A stretch of DNA of 64,000 bases. Origin: Clostridia bacterium. Lineage in GTDB: Bacteria; Bacillota; Clostridia; Oscillospirales; Acutalibacteraceae. Location: contig JAGAJB010000012.1 in the NCBI GenBank assembly GCA_017626295.1, positions 62,001 to 126,000 of the forward strand, in the 5' to 3' direction. Shown here in pieces: positions 10,523-18,167 of the stretch. Within the stretch, counting starts at the first letter, position 1; the number at the start of each line of letters is the position of its first letter. Under the pieces are notes generated by a model, which worked only from the letters and a program-made list of their open reading frames with translations, made no database searches and was not told the origin of the DNA. A program made the translations under genes and the position numbers.

Positions 10523-12463
10523 TTACCGTTTTATCTTCAAACCTGTTGTATCATATCCGCTGAAAATATTATTGAATTTAGCCCTTACGGTGTATGTGTA
10601 GGTAACACCCTTCTTCACGTTTGTATCAGTGAAAGACGTGCCCTTTACCGTTGTTACATACGTCCAGGTTTTAGCGTTACCGACTTTGCGGTAAACCTCG
10701 TAATAACCTACGCCGTAAACTAAATTCCAATTTACTGTAATACCTTTTGATGCATTAGTGATTTTAGTAAGTTTCGGTGTGGTTATGAATTTTGTATAAA
10801 GACCTACGGTGTCATAACCGCTGTATACGTTGTTTTTGTTAACTGCAATTATGGTGTAGTAATAATGGTAACCGGGCTTTGCGGTTGTATCTGTGTAATA
10901 AGTTGTTGTAACAGTTTTAATGGGTGTCCATTTTTTATCGTTAAGACCTTTTCTGTAAACTCTGTAACTTGTTGCTCCGCCTACGGCACTCCATCTGAAG
11001 TACGCACCCTTTGCGGAGTTAGAAATGCCTAAAAGTTTAGGTGTCTGCACGTAATTGAAATACTTACCTACATAAGCACTGCTGCCGTTGTCACCAAAAG
11101 CACGTACTGTGTAAGAAACACCTTTATTGGAAATCGCAGCAGAATCAATATAACTTAATGTAGAAACATCTGATATAACGTCAGCACCGTCTATAACGGC
11201 AATAAGGCTATAACTCTTTGCACCGTAATATTTACGGTAAACCTTGTAACTTGTTGCTCCGGCAACTTTGTTCCAGGTAACCTTTGCGCCGCCTGTAACG
11301 GAAGCAACGTTAACGGTAGGTGCTTCGTAGAAATAAAGATTTGCATATCTGCAAACCGCACTTGAACCGAGTGTAGTAAACACACGAACTGTGTATTCGT
11401 AATGTGTACCGCTTACAAGGTCTGCAGAATCAACATAAGACGTCACACTGCTTGGCACAGTATTAAGTCCTACCCAAGCAGTTCTTGTTCCGTCCGCATT
11501 GATTATTCTTCTGTAAATTCTGTAGTTTGAAGCGCCGCTTACCGCAGTCCAGTTGAGTTTAACACCCTTAGCCTGAACTGTTGCGGTCATTCTGTCAGGT
11601 GCTTTAACGTAAACACCTGATATTGTGCCTGCATAAGCGGAGTCTACACCATCCGCATTAAAGGCACGTACCGAATATCTTGAAACTTCATTTGCAACTG
11701 CAGTTTTGTCATCAAAATAATTCTGAGTTGCAGAAATATCGCCATCCAAAAGAACGGATTTGCCATTTACAACTTTATAAATCTGGTAACCTGTTGCACC
11801 TGCTGTGGGTTCCCAAGTAACTCTTAAACCACCGTCAATTGAATAAACGCTGGTGTGTTTTGTTTTATTAAGGGTTGAGGTTGTGTGTGTATAGAACAAC
11901 TGAGGGTTTGTGTCGTCCTTGGGAATATTGAGTGCTGAATCAGTGCTTTCTAACTGAGCACAATAAAACTTAACCGCGGTTTTCGGACGTTCTGGAGAAA
12001 TTGCTTTGAATTTAAAAACCATAAACGGTTTATCTGCAGATCCGGTTTCATAAGAATTCATAGATATATATGCCACCGTACACATATCGTCGGAACCGTT
12101 AACCATACCTGATACATATACACCGGGAACAGAATATGTTTCATCGCCGTAGTTATCTTTCTTTACATATGCACCATCATTTTCAAAAATATATCCGTCA
12201 TCCTCCGTGGTTCCAGAGTCGCCGTCTGACCAATACATAACAGGTTCAAGCACTGCAGAGTCAAACTTGATTTTGATAATAGCACCTGCAAGAGAAACAT
12301 TCTTTTTAAGGTAAACCGTGTAGGTTATGCGGTCATTCTCAAAACCGTTTGATTTTATGTACATTGCATCGTTAGCATCCGCTGCGCCTGCGACTACACC
12401 GCAAACCGAAAAAATCGAAAACAGCATAACTAAACAAAGTACAAGAGAAATACTTCTTTTCAT
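10523..12463 (-). CDS. Secreted cohesin-like domain plus 5 FN3 repeats (paralogue 3)
   Basis: A 646-aa exported protein: signal peptide, cohesin-like domain (IKIKFDSAVLEPV; later TVAYISMN) and five FN3-like repeats ending in GYDTTGLKIKR, the same end as the repeats of the longer paralogues. The domain has an extra acidic, Gly-rich loop near residues 70-100 absent from the other two. ATG at 12463 with GAAAGGAAG upstream. First gene of the minus-strand trio. All three end directly after an FN3 repeat, so any binding to the cell must be through the repeats or the cohesin-like domain. Confidence 0.85.
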   Translation of the reverse strand: MKRSISLVLCLVMLFSIFSVCGVVAGAADANDAMYIKSNGFENDRITYTVYLKKNVSLAGAIIKIKFDSAVLEPVMYWSDGDSGTTEDDGYIFENDGAYVKKDNYGDETYSVPGVYVSGMVNGSDDMCTVAYISMNSYETGSADKPFMVFKFKAISPERPKTAVKFYCAQLESTDSALNIPKDDTNPQLFYTHTTSTLNKTKHTSVYSIDGGLRVTWEPTAGATGYQIYKVVNGKSVLLDGDISATQNYFDDKTAVANEVSRYSVRAFNADGVDSAYAGTISGVYVKAPDRMTATVQAKGVKLNWTAVSGASNYRIYRRIINADGTRTAWVGLNTVPSSVTSYVDSADLVSGTHYEYTVRVFTTLGSSAVCRYANLYFYEAPTVNVASVTGGAKVTWNKVAGATSYKVYRKYYGAKSYSLIAVIDGADVISDVSTLSYIDSAAISNKGVSYTVRAFGDNGSSAYVGKYFNYVQTPKLLGISNSAKGAYFRWSAVGGATSYRVYRKGLNDKKWTPIKTVTTTYYTDTTAKPGYHYYYTIIAVNKNNVYSGYDTVGLYTKFITTPKLTKITNASKGITVNWNLVYGVGYYEVYRKVGNAKTWTYVTTVKGTSFTDTNVKKGVTYTYTVRAKFNNIFSGYDTTGLKIKR

Positions 12464-12676
12464 TAGATTTGTCTTCCTTTCAAATTAACATTTTTAATAA
12501 AATGTTTCGTCGGGTAAATCATTTGAACACAGTTCACCCGATGATAATAGTGTACATAATAAATATAACACAAAAAGCCGTTTCGTGTCAACGAAAACGG
12601 CTTAAAACTAAATGTAAAAGTAACCAAAAAATATATAGATTTTTTATACACTAAAAATAAAAAGTTTTAACAATTT

Positions 12677-13147
12677 TTAAACAGCAAGCCTGTGACGAAC
12701 ACTGAAAAGAACATCTTCTTCCTCACGTTTCAATTCTTTTACGGATACGCTGACAATATTGCGTACAGTACCGCCCGAAAGGGAAATCCTCACCCTTAAT
12801 GCATCCTTAGCCTTGCGGGCATTTCTGCCGTCACCGAACACAATGCAGTCTATGTCCTTATATCTTAATTCGTGTTTGGTGATAAATGCGGAAATTTCCG
12901 GCGGTATCTCCCCCAAGTATTCATCACAAGCAAAAATAATTTTGTCAAACGCATTGAAATCAACGTCATATCCGCCGATTGAAGAAAATCTGCGGGCTCT
13001 GTTCACACCGAAATATCTGCTGAAAGAAGAGCGTTTTACAGAGTTTCTCAGTTCAATTGCCACAGTGTCGTTTTTTCTTAATGCACTTTCATTACAAAGT
13101 GCGTTTACGGTATCATCCTCGGAACAGTACACAAATAAAGTCTTCAA
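12677..13147 (-). CDS. Unknown small alpha/beta protein
   Basis: A 156-aa soluble protein I do not recognise. It begins MKTLFVYCSEDD like a flavodoxin-type Rossmann strand and has hydrophobic strands (DKIIFACDEYLGEIPP; DCIVFGDGRNARKAKDAL), so a flavodoxin-like fold is plausible, but no FMN loop is convincing. Start is TTG at 13147 with GAGGTG 6 nt upstream. It stands alone between the FN3 trio and the divergent metallophosphoesterase. Real by codon pattern and RBS. Confidence 0.6.
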   Translation of the reverse strand: MKTLFVYCSEDDTVNALCNESALRKNDTVAIELRNSVKRSSFSRYFGVNRARRFSSIGGYDVDFNAFDKIIFACDEYLGEIPPEISAFITKHELRYKDIDCIVFGDGRNARKAKDALRVRISLSGGTVRNIVSVSVKELKREEEDVLFSVRHRLAV

Positions 13148-13356
13148 ATCAACACCTCACATTTCGTAAAAAAGAACAACATCTTGTTTAATTTCGCGCA
13201 AATCACATCTATATATAGTATAGCATAAATACAACAAAAAGTCACTCTTTTCGACAAAAAAGGCAAATATCTACCTCTTGCACAAAACCGACCACAACCC
13301 TTTGTGTATATTAGCAAAAACCTGTAATTTCATCCCCAATATATACCAAAAAACAG

Positions 13357-13385
13357 TTGCAAGACACAGTCTTTTGTGGTAGTAT
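13357..13385 (+). promoter_or_regulatory. Sigma-A type promoter for the metallophosphoesterase
   Basis: TTGCAA (13357-13362), a 17-nt spacer and TAGTAT (13380-13385), about 37 nt before the ATG at 13422. Confidence 0.5.
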
Positions 13386-13421
13386 TATTGGCAAATATAC
13401 ACCAACAAAGAAGGTATTTAT

Positions 13422-14597
13422 ATGAAACCCGTACGCACGTTCATTCAGCAGAACGGAATAAGAGCCTGCATCAAAATTGAAAAACCTATTTATGATTTAA
13501 CCAAAGGAAAACTTGCAAGAAACCGTTTCCTTTCTTCGCTTGATATTCCCTATGTGGGAACGAGTGTGAAAATCATAAAAGAAAACGACACATCAACCTT
13601 TATTGCTAAATTCAATGCTGACGGCTCTTACGACAACAGCGATTTTAAAATCCTGACTTTTACCGATTTACATATGGATGAGGATTACGATTTAAACGAT
13701 AAAACTCTCCAACTTATGATAGATAATATCCGCGACGTTAAGCCCGATTTAGTTATCTTCACAGGTGACTGTATCTGCGCAAAATATCAGCAGATAGATG
13801 CTATACAGTTCGGTCAGATGATGGAAAAAATCGGTGTTTACTGGGCTTATGCTTTCGGTAATCACGAAGCACGCGCAGAAAAGGAATATTTCAAATATCT
13901 TATCTTCAAAAGCCTTTCCGATTTCCCCCACTGTCTTTCAAAATTCGGCGACCCGAGTCTTTTCGGTTACGGCAACTTTATAATCAATATTATGGATTCC
14001 GAAACCGAACTCCGACAGAGCCTTGTTCTGTTTGATTCGGGCAGAGATATGTGCGAACCGCATATATCTCGCGACAAAGTGCCTTTCGGTCCCGATGACG
14101 GCTACGACTACATAAAACCCGGTCAGATTGAATGGTATAAAAAAGAAATCACCACATTAAAAAATAAATACGGCAAAGCAAAATCAATGCTTTATATGCA
14201 CATACCGATTCCCGAATACAAAGAAGTATTTAAAACCGAGAAAGAACCCGACGGCTCTTACGCCCCCACAGGCAAAGCAGAACTTCTTTACGGCGTTCAG
14301 TATGAAAACGTAGGCTGCGCACCCTACAACAGCCACCTTTTTGACGCTATGAAAGAAATGGGCGCACAGGCAATATTCGCAGGCCACGACCACGTTAACG
14401 ACTGGGCAGCAAAATACGAGGGAATCTGGCTGGTTTACACCCAGGCAGGCGGTTACAATTGCTACGGTATGGGAAATTTTGACAACAGATTTTTCTGGGA
14501 AGAAAAAGACTGGCTTCAGGGTTCAACACTCACAACCATAAAACCCGACGGCACAATTACTTTGGAACAGAAGAAAAACTCAAGATTTTTAAAGTAA
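13422..14597 (+). CDS. Calcineurin-like metallophosphoesterase (cytosolic)
   Basis: A 391-aa protein without signal peptide or membrane segment. All blocks of the dinuclear metallophosphoesterase fold are present: TDLHMDE (D-x-H), FTGDCI, FGNHEA, MHIPIPE and AGHDHVND. Layout resembles Dcr2/purple-acid-type phosphatases. Start at 13422 has GAAGG 8 nt upstream and a good promoter. It is monocistronic, followed by a small inverted repeat and a terminator. Substrate is unknown; the window holds three enzymes of this superfamily. Confidence 0.88.
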   Translation: MKPVRTFIQQNGIRACIKIEKPIYDLTKGKLARNRFLSSLDIPYVGTSVKIIKENDTSTFIAKFNADGSYDNSDFKILTFTDLHMDEDYDLNDKTLQLMIDNIRDVKPDLVIFTGDCICAKYQQIDAIQFGQMMEKIGVYWAYAFGNHEARAEKEYFKYLIFKSLSDFPHCLSKFGDPSLFGYGNFIINIMDSETELRQSLVLFDSGRDMCEPHISRDKVPFGPDDGYDYIKPGQIEWYKKEITTLKNKYGKAKSMLYMHIPIPEYKEVFKTEKEPDGSYAPTGKAELLYGVQYENVGCAPYNSHLFDAMKEMGAQAIFAGHDHVNDWAAKYEGIWLVYTQAGGYNCYGMGNFDNRFFWEEKDWLQGSTLTTIKPDGTITLEQKKNSRFLK

Positions 14598-14850
14598 TAT
14601 CCCTAATTCACAATTTGTTCACCGTTTATTTTAAATTGTTCACAAGTTTTTCATACACAATTAAATAATATAGTTTATAGTGTAATCAACAGGACGGGAT
14701 ATAAAAAACTCGTTCTTGTTGATTGCACGTTTTCATTCCTATCTCCTTATTTCCATATTTACCCCTAAGAAAAACGCACCCGCGAAAGCAGGTGCGTTTT
14801 TCGTTTTATCAAACCCATACTCTTGAATGTTCTGATGAATTTATTGTATC
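14598..14850. other. Non-coding stretch with inverted repeat and AT-rich start
   Basis: No credible gene. After the phosphoesterase stop comes an AT-rich stretch with a TATAGT-like box near 14672, then a gapped inverted repeat (14680-14696 against 14711-14728, core AATCAACA/TGTTGATT), then the terminator at 14770. Together these could be a short RNA of roughly 100 nt or just the 3' end of the upstream mRNA. Confidence 0.35.
14770..14806. terminator. Bidirectional terminator
   Basis: Stem AAAACGCACC/GGTGCGTTTT with a 10-nt loop, flanked by A and T runs so that it can act on both strands. Confidence 0.85.
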
Positions 14851-14884
14851 ACTCACTTTAGAGAATCTCACCCAAATCGGAAAG
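14843..14884 (-). promoter_or_regulatory. Remnant promoter related to the barnase promoter
   Basis: This 42-bp stretch aligns without gaps to the barnase-operon promoter at 16431-16472; by my hand count 33 of 42 positions match, including the TACAAT -10 box (14843-14848, minus strand). Here no toxin gene follows, so it looks like the left-over upstream part of a lost cassette. Confidence 0.45.
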
Positions 14885-14959
14885 GTTTGGTATAATTTCA
14901 GAAAATATGTCGAAGATGTAATTGCAAACAGTTTGAAACACTTGACCTTTTAATGAAAT

Positions 14960-15080
14960 ATTTTTCTTGCGAAAAATGTGAAATAAAATTCGCCTTAATA
15001 CATTTGCGAGCAAATATTTCATAGCGTAGCTATTTCACGTTACGAAGTAATATTTCACTCGACGCAAGGCGAATTTTATT
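14960..15080. repeat. Hairpin array, ATTTCA-spaced type
   Basis: A cluster of short perfect hairpins: ATTTTTC/GAAAAAT (14960-14977); then a 15-bp stem AATAAAATTCGCCTT (14982-14996) with AAGGCGAATTTTATT (15066-15080) that encloses three smaller hairpins, ATTTGC/GCAAAT (15002-15015), ATAGC/GCTAT (15021-15033) and TTAC/GTAA (15040-15050). The small ones are separated by ATTTCA-like spacers. Each stem has a different sequence but GA, GAA or GTA loops. It lies directly downstream (minus strand) of a tRNA-Ala 3' part and its terminator. Confidence 0.75.
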
Positions 15081-15081
15081 G

Positions 15082-15111
15082 AAAAAACCACTTCCGAAGA
15101 AGTGGTTTTTT
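15082..15111 (-). terminator. Terminator after tRNA-Ala 3' part (copy 1)
   Basis: Perfect 13-bp stem AAAAAACCACTTC/GAAGTGGTTTTTT with loop CGAA, one base from the CCA end of the tRNA fragment. Symmetric, so it can work on both strands. Confidence 0.85.
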
Positions 15112-15112
15112 C

Positions 15113-15194
15113 TGGTGGAGACGGTCGGGATCGAACCGATGACCTCTTGAATGCCATTCAAGCGCTCTACCGAATTAACGGGTAGACATCCCCC
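15113..15194 (-). pseudogene. tRNA-Ala(GGC) 3' part joined to an att-like arm (copy 1)
   Basis: Minus strand. From the CCA end (15113-15115) inward there are a normal acceptor 3' strand, T-arm (GGTTCGATCC), variable loop and anticodon arm with GGC anticodon (Ala). At GGTAGAGC (core 15164-15171) normal tRNA sequence stops and is replaced by a 23-nt arm (15172-15194) related to the island ends. The arm still supplies a GGGGATG acceptor 5' strand that pairs fully with CGTCTCC, including a G3-U70 pair, but the D-arm lacks the normal GG loop. I read it as a recombination junction; function as a tRNA is doubtful. Confidence 0.7.
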
Positions 15195-15203
15195 AAAGAA
15201 CAA

Positions 15204-15541
15204 TCAATCAATATAATAAATATCTTTGCCGTCTTGAATTTTTATAATAATACTATCACAAAACTCATTATCATAGTTATGTTTAAATCTGTAAAGAATT
15301 CTTTTTAAAATTGCAATATCATTCTCTGCTTCTTCGCCAAATACCTTTCTCAATTTCTCCAGTCCTTCAAAAACAATATTAACTTTACTACCATACATAT
15401 CAGTCAGGCAATCCCAAAAAGCGTCCAATTGTTACCGAAATAATCCGAGAAATCCATAGCTGTCGTAATGATTTCGAACATATCGTATATGCCTTTTACA
15501 TCTTTGAAATCTATTGTATATTTTTGTATTTGATTGTCCAT
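15204..15541 (-). pseudogene. Frameshifted barstar-family immunity gene
   Basis: The start ATG at 15541 has GAAAGGAT upstream and codes a barstar-like beginning (MDNQIQKYTIDF, then DFSDYFGNN). Near 15429 one base seems missing: the expected barstar motif LDAFWDCLTD continues in the next frame down to 15204. The two halves together make a barstar-sized protein (about 112 aa) with both barnase-contacting Asp of the LDxFWD motif. As the sequence stands translation stops soon after the shift. It is the third gene of the barnase/barstar unit; its stop lies 9 nt from the att-like arm. Confidence 0.75.
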
Positions 15542-15556
15542 ATATTATCCTTTCGA

Positions 15557-15847
15557 TTATGACAATATTTCGTATTCAAAAAAACACCCGTATCGCTTTT
15601 GTTCTTCTTTTACATCTTCAAGGATTTGAATTATCTTTACAAAATACTCTTGTAAATCTTTTGCCATAGTTTCAGAACCAATAATCGTTGCTTTGAAGAA
15701 ACGGGGTTCAGTCATTAAATCCCAAAAAGCATCCAAATTTCTTCCATACCACTCAGGGAAATCAAATGCAATTCTTATTCTTTCGTGAAAATCTCGTATA
15801 TATTTACAATCAGTTAAATCCAATGCAATTTTCTCTATCTCATCCAT
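15557..15847 (-). CDS. Barstar-family RNase inhibitor
   Basis: A 96-aa intact barstar homologue. The hallmark helix is present as WYGRNLDAFWDLM, with the two Asp residues that contact barnase. Barstar blocks barnase-type ribonucleases by covering the active site. ATG at 15847 with AGGGGTGAT 6 nt upstream, 16 nt after the barnase stop, so it is the partner antitoxin or immunity gene of that toxin. A second, frameshifted copy follows. The inhibitor stays intact while the toxin gene is broken, as expected for a decaying toxin unit. Confidence 0.88.
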   Translation of the reverse strand: MDEIEKIALDLTDCKYIRDFHERIRIAFDFPEWYGRNLDAFWDLMTEPRFFKATIIGSETMAKDLQEYFVKIIQILEDVKEEQKRYGCFFEYEILS

Positions 15848-15863
15848 TATATATCACCCCTGT

Positions 15864-16387
15864 CTAAACAATTTCATAAAATCTTCTGTAATGGTCATAT
15901 GTAACGAAAATCAATCCGTCATTTGAGTACAATATTCGTTGTTTATTCCTTTTTCCGGAAGTATAATTTATATCAGCTTCATACCATGTTCTTCCTGTTG
16001 GTAAGTGCTCATTGTAATTCTTGTAAATGCCTCTTGTTATCATTACTCCTGGTGCAACCCTTGATAAATCTTTTCCGAATCGCCATCCTAAAGCAACAGC
16101 TTCTTCAATAGTGATATAATACTCCGGCAAAGATTTAAAACAAAACAGATGAAAATCTGCTCCATCTTGCTTTTTGTCAGTTGCCGTTCCGTGTAATATA
16201 GTTTTCACTTTTTCTACAAAGCAACGACAATGTGGAGCCATACTTTTAGTTTAATTACTTTATCAGGAACTGATAAATGATAGATGTGACCATGCTCTTT
16301 ATCACAATCCACACAAACCTTAAGGTCATCCTCACTCAACCTATTTTTCCATTTAGTACTTTCTCCGTAAATATTTATAATTATTAT
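15864..16387 (-). pseudogene. Barnase-type ribonuclease, apparently frameshifted
   Basis: The intact 3' frame (15864-16241, 125 aa) has a full barnase domain: YYITIEEAVALGW, then GRTWYEADINYTSG, QRILYS and TYDHYRRF. The Glu (EADINY), Arg (RILYS) and His (DHY) catalytic residues of barnase are all present. Upstream, in another frame (about 16245-16387), is a CVDCDKEHGHIY segment after a GGAGAGG site; this and the APHCRC just after the shift match the Cys/His linker that precedes barnase domains in phage head-type toxin proteins. The two parts need a one-base shift near 16245, and no ATG follows the RBS in frame, so the gene looks degenerate. Alternatively a short protein starts at 16241. Confidence 0.75.
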
Positions 16388-16430
16388 CCTCTCCTTTGTG
16401 TTTTTGCAGAACATTTGTTCTACAAACGGT

Positions 16431-16459
16431 ATTGTAACACACGTTTTTGAGAATTTCAA
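16431..16459 (-). promoter_or_regulatory. Promoter of the barnase/barstar unit
   Basis: Minus strand: TTGAAA (16454-16459), 17-nt spacer, TACAAT (16431-16436). A related copy lies at 14843-14884. Confidence 0.7.
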
Positions 16460-16520
16460 CCCAATTGGAAAGTTTTTTATTTTTTATAAATTGCGGAAGA
16501 GTTGTAGAATTAATTTCCGT

Positions 16521-16735
16521 TTGTGCGTAGCACAATTTCGTTACTGTAAAAAATCACGGCGAAGCCGTGTATAGCATCAATTCCAAAGGAATTGCATATC
16601 ACCAAAACGTAGTTTTGTATATCATCAAGCCGACATAAATGCACACCTAAAGGTGTGATGAGATACAAATGCGACTTGTCGCATTTGATGATATACACGC
16701 TAAAGCGTGATGATATACCAAGCCTGTCGGCTTGG
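16521..16735. repeat. Hairpin array, GATATAC-spaced type
   Basis: Eight short perfect hairpins in a row, each different: TTGTGC/GCACAA (16521-16535), CACGGC/GCCGTG (16555-16569), AATTCC/GGAATT (16579-16593), CAAAAC/GTTTTG (16603-16617), CACACCT/AGGTGTG (16642-16657), CAAATGCGAC/GTCGCATTTG (16666-16687), CACGCT/AGCGTG (16696-16709) and CCAAGCC/GGCTTGG (16718-16735). The later spacers repeat GATGATATAC. Loops are 2-4 nt (GTA, GAA, AAA, TT, AA). There is no coding potential. It is not a CRISPR array because the hairpins differ and the spacers, not the stems, are conserved. Confidence 0.8.
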
Positions 16736-16740
16736 ATAAA

Positions 16741-16770
16741 AAAATTCCAAGTCCGAAGACTTGGAATTTT
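16741..16770 (-). terminator. Terminator after tRNA-Ala 3' part (copy 2)
   Basis: Perfect 13-bp stem AAAATTCCAAGTC/GACTTGGAATTTT with CGAA loop. It has the same position, stem length and loop as the copy at 15082, but a different stem sequence. Confidence 0.85.
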
Positions 16771-16771
16771 T

Positions 16772-16852
<81 letters not shown>

Positions 16853-16861
16853 AAAAGAGCT

Positions 16862-17704
16862 TTAGCGTTTGTAAACAGTTTTTCCCTTGGGTTTAAATTT
16901 CCTTATGCCATCGCTATCTTGTTGAAAAACTATAACTTTGTCAAAACTACTTCTATCTCCAGATTTTATTGCTTTTCGACAAACATTAAAAGTACTTTCG
17001 GGATTTGTTGTTGCAAAAATATTTATAGTTTTGTATGTATTTTCATTTTCTTTGACTGCATTAATAACAGCATCAACGAATTTATTACTATAATATCTAC
17101 AGTTAACTAATTCTTTATCTCTTGAAATCCATATTGTTGGATTACCTTTTTTATTTTGTGGTAATTGCTTTTTTTCAATAGGATACGTGTCTGCAATGAC
17201 TATATTAATTTCATTTGATACTACCGTCATATTTCGCTTATCCTTGGTGAATTTTATATCTTCATGAGTTTCAATGTTTTCCCAAAAATATTCTTTAAAT
17301 GTATCATTTAAGACAAGTTTAAACTGAAGGTGTATAGGGACTAATACCAAATTGCATTTTTCATATCCTAAAACTTTAGAACAAAACCAATACCAAAAGA
17401 AAGGATAATCCTTATAAGTATTTCCATGATTAAAAGAAACATCCTTATTAAATTTCCTCATTAAAAACAATACTGTGATAGAAAAAGCAAAACCGATCGC
17501 AATATTACCATAAGACCATAATATCACAAGTAGATTATGCTTTATATCTACACTTACAGTATCATCAGGTGGTGTAAATAGTCCGGTAAAGTCCAATATT
17601 ATTGGTAGTAGAAAAGCTATTACTATGATTATAATCTGTGATATTGGTCTAGCATTCACTACTATTTTCTTGCAAAAATTTTTCATTCCAATCAACCATT
17701 CCAA
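16862..17704 (-). CDS. CBASS effector: two-TM protein with SAVED-like C-terminal domain
   Basis: A 280-aa protein ending the CBASS operon. Two transmembrane helices (about residues 20-43 and 60-82), then about 200 soluble residues. The end (INIFATTNPESTFNVCRK, later DKVIVFQQDS) resembles the last strands of SAVED cyclic-oligonucleotide sensors, so a Cap14-type TM-SAVED effector is my best guess; a different sensor domain is possible. On binding the CD-NTase product such proteins damage the inner membrane and stop phage growth. Its start overlaps cap3 by 56 nt; MKNFCKK 18 nt later is an alternative. The stop is 9 nt from the island arm. Confidence 0.65.
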   Translation of the reverse strand: MEWLIGMKNFCKKIVVNARPISQIIIIVIAFLLPIILDFTGLFTPPDDTVSVDIKHNLLVILWSYGNIAIGFAFSITVLFLMRKFNKDVSFNHGNTYKDYPFFWYWFCSKVLGYEKCNLVLVPIHLQFKLVLNDTFKEYFWENIETHEDIKFTKDKRNMTVVSNEINIVIADTYPIEKKQLPQNKKGNPTIWISRDKELVNCRYYSNKFVDAVINAVKENENTYKTINIFATTNPESTFNVCRKAIKSGDRSSFDKVIVFQQDSDGIRKFKPKGKTVYKR

Positions 17705-18167
17705 TCAATATAGGTTTAATTTGCTTTTTATTCATTTCCCAAATCGCAATCTGTTGTCTGCCAATAATAAAATGATATTGTTTATCCATTGGATGCTCTT
17801 TAGCAATTCTTTTCCAGTTTTTCAAATCAATAATCGAATACCGTGGAACATCTTCCGGATGAGTATGCCATTCACCTACGTATGCATATATACCATTAGT
17901 ATCTCTATATAATTGATTATAAAAATCTATATGACCTTCATCTTTCCTAATATATCTGCATCGGGTTCTAATATCATTTGGCAAAGGTGTGCTAATGTGT
18001 TCTATAATTAAATTTGAATCACTAATATTTTCCCGACCTACTAATATTCCACCAGCTTCGGTGTCACTATGGGTGAATTGTATATATTGTCGCATTATTT
18101 GTAAAAGTGTATTATTTACTTTTATTTTTCGTTTATTGGTTTCTAAGATCACTGCAACACACACCAC
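17649..18167 (-). CDS. cap3: CBASS Cap3, JAMM-family deconjugating peptidase
   Basis: A 172-aa protein with the JAB/JAMM zinc-peptidase motif EWHTHPEDVPRYSIID (H-x-H-P, then S-x2-D) and an upstream Glu in the LIIEH strand; AGGILVGR is the usual preceding turn. In type II CBASS Cap3 cuts the bond that Cap2 makes between the CD-NTase C-terminus and its target. A GTG start at 18167 overlaps cap2 by 35 nt, which fits tight operon coupling. The role follows from the family and from its position between cap2 and the effector. Confidence 0.9.
   Translation of the reverse strand: MVCVAVILETNKRKIKVNNTLLQIMRQYIQFTHSDTEAGGILVGRENISDSNLIIEHISTPLPNDIRTRCRYIRKDEGHIDFYNQLYRDTNGIYAYVGEWHTHPEDVPRYSIIDLKNWKRIAKEHPMDKQYHFIIGRQQIAIWEMNKKQIKPILIGMVDWNEKFLQENSSEC

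Noticed and set aside
16214-16459. Separate 81-codon gene overlapping the barnase gene
   Set aside because: Its first part lies over the promoter and RBS of the barnase unit; the rest fits better as the frameshifted N-terminal part of the barnase protein.
16521-16735. CRISPR array
   Set aside because: The repeated part is only a ~10-nt spacer motif; the palindromes are all different and 14-22 bp long, and no cas gene is present.
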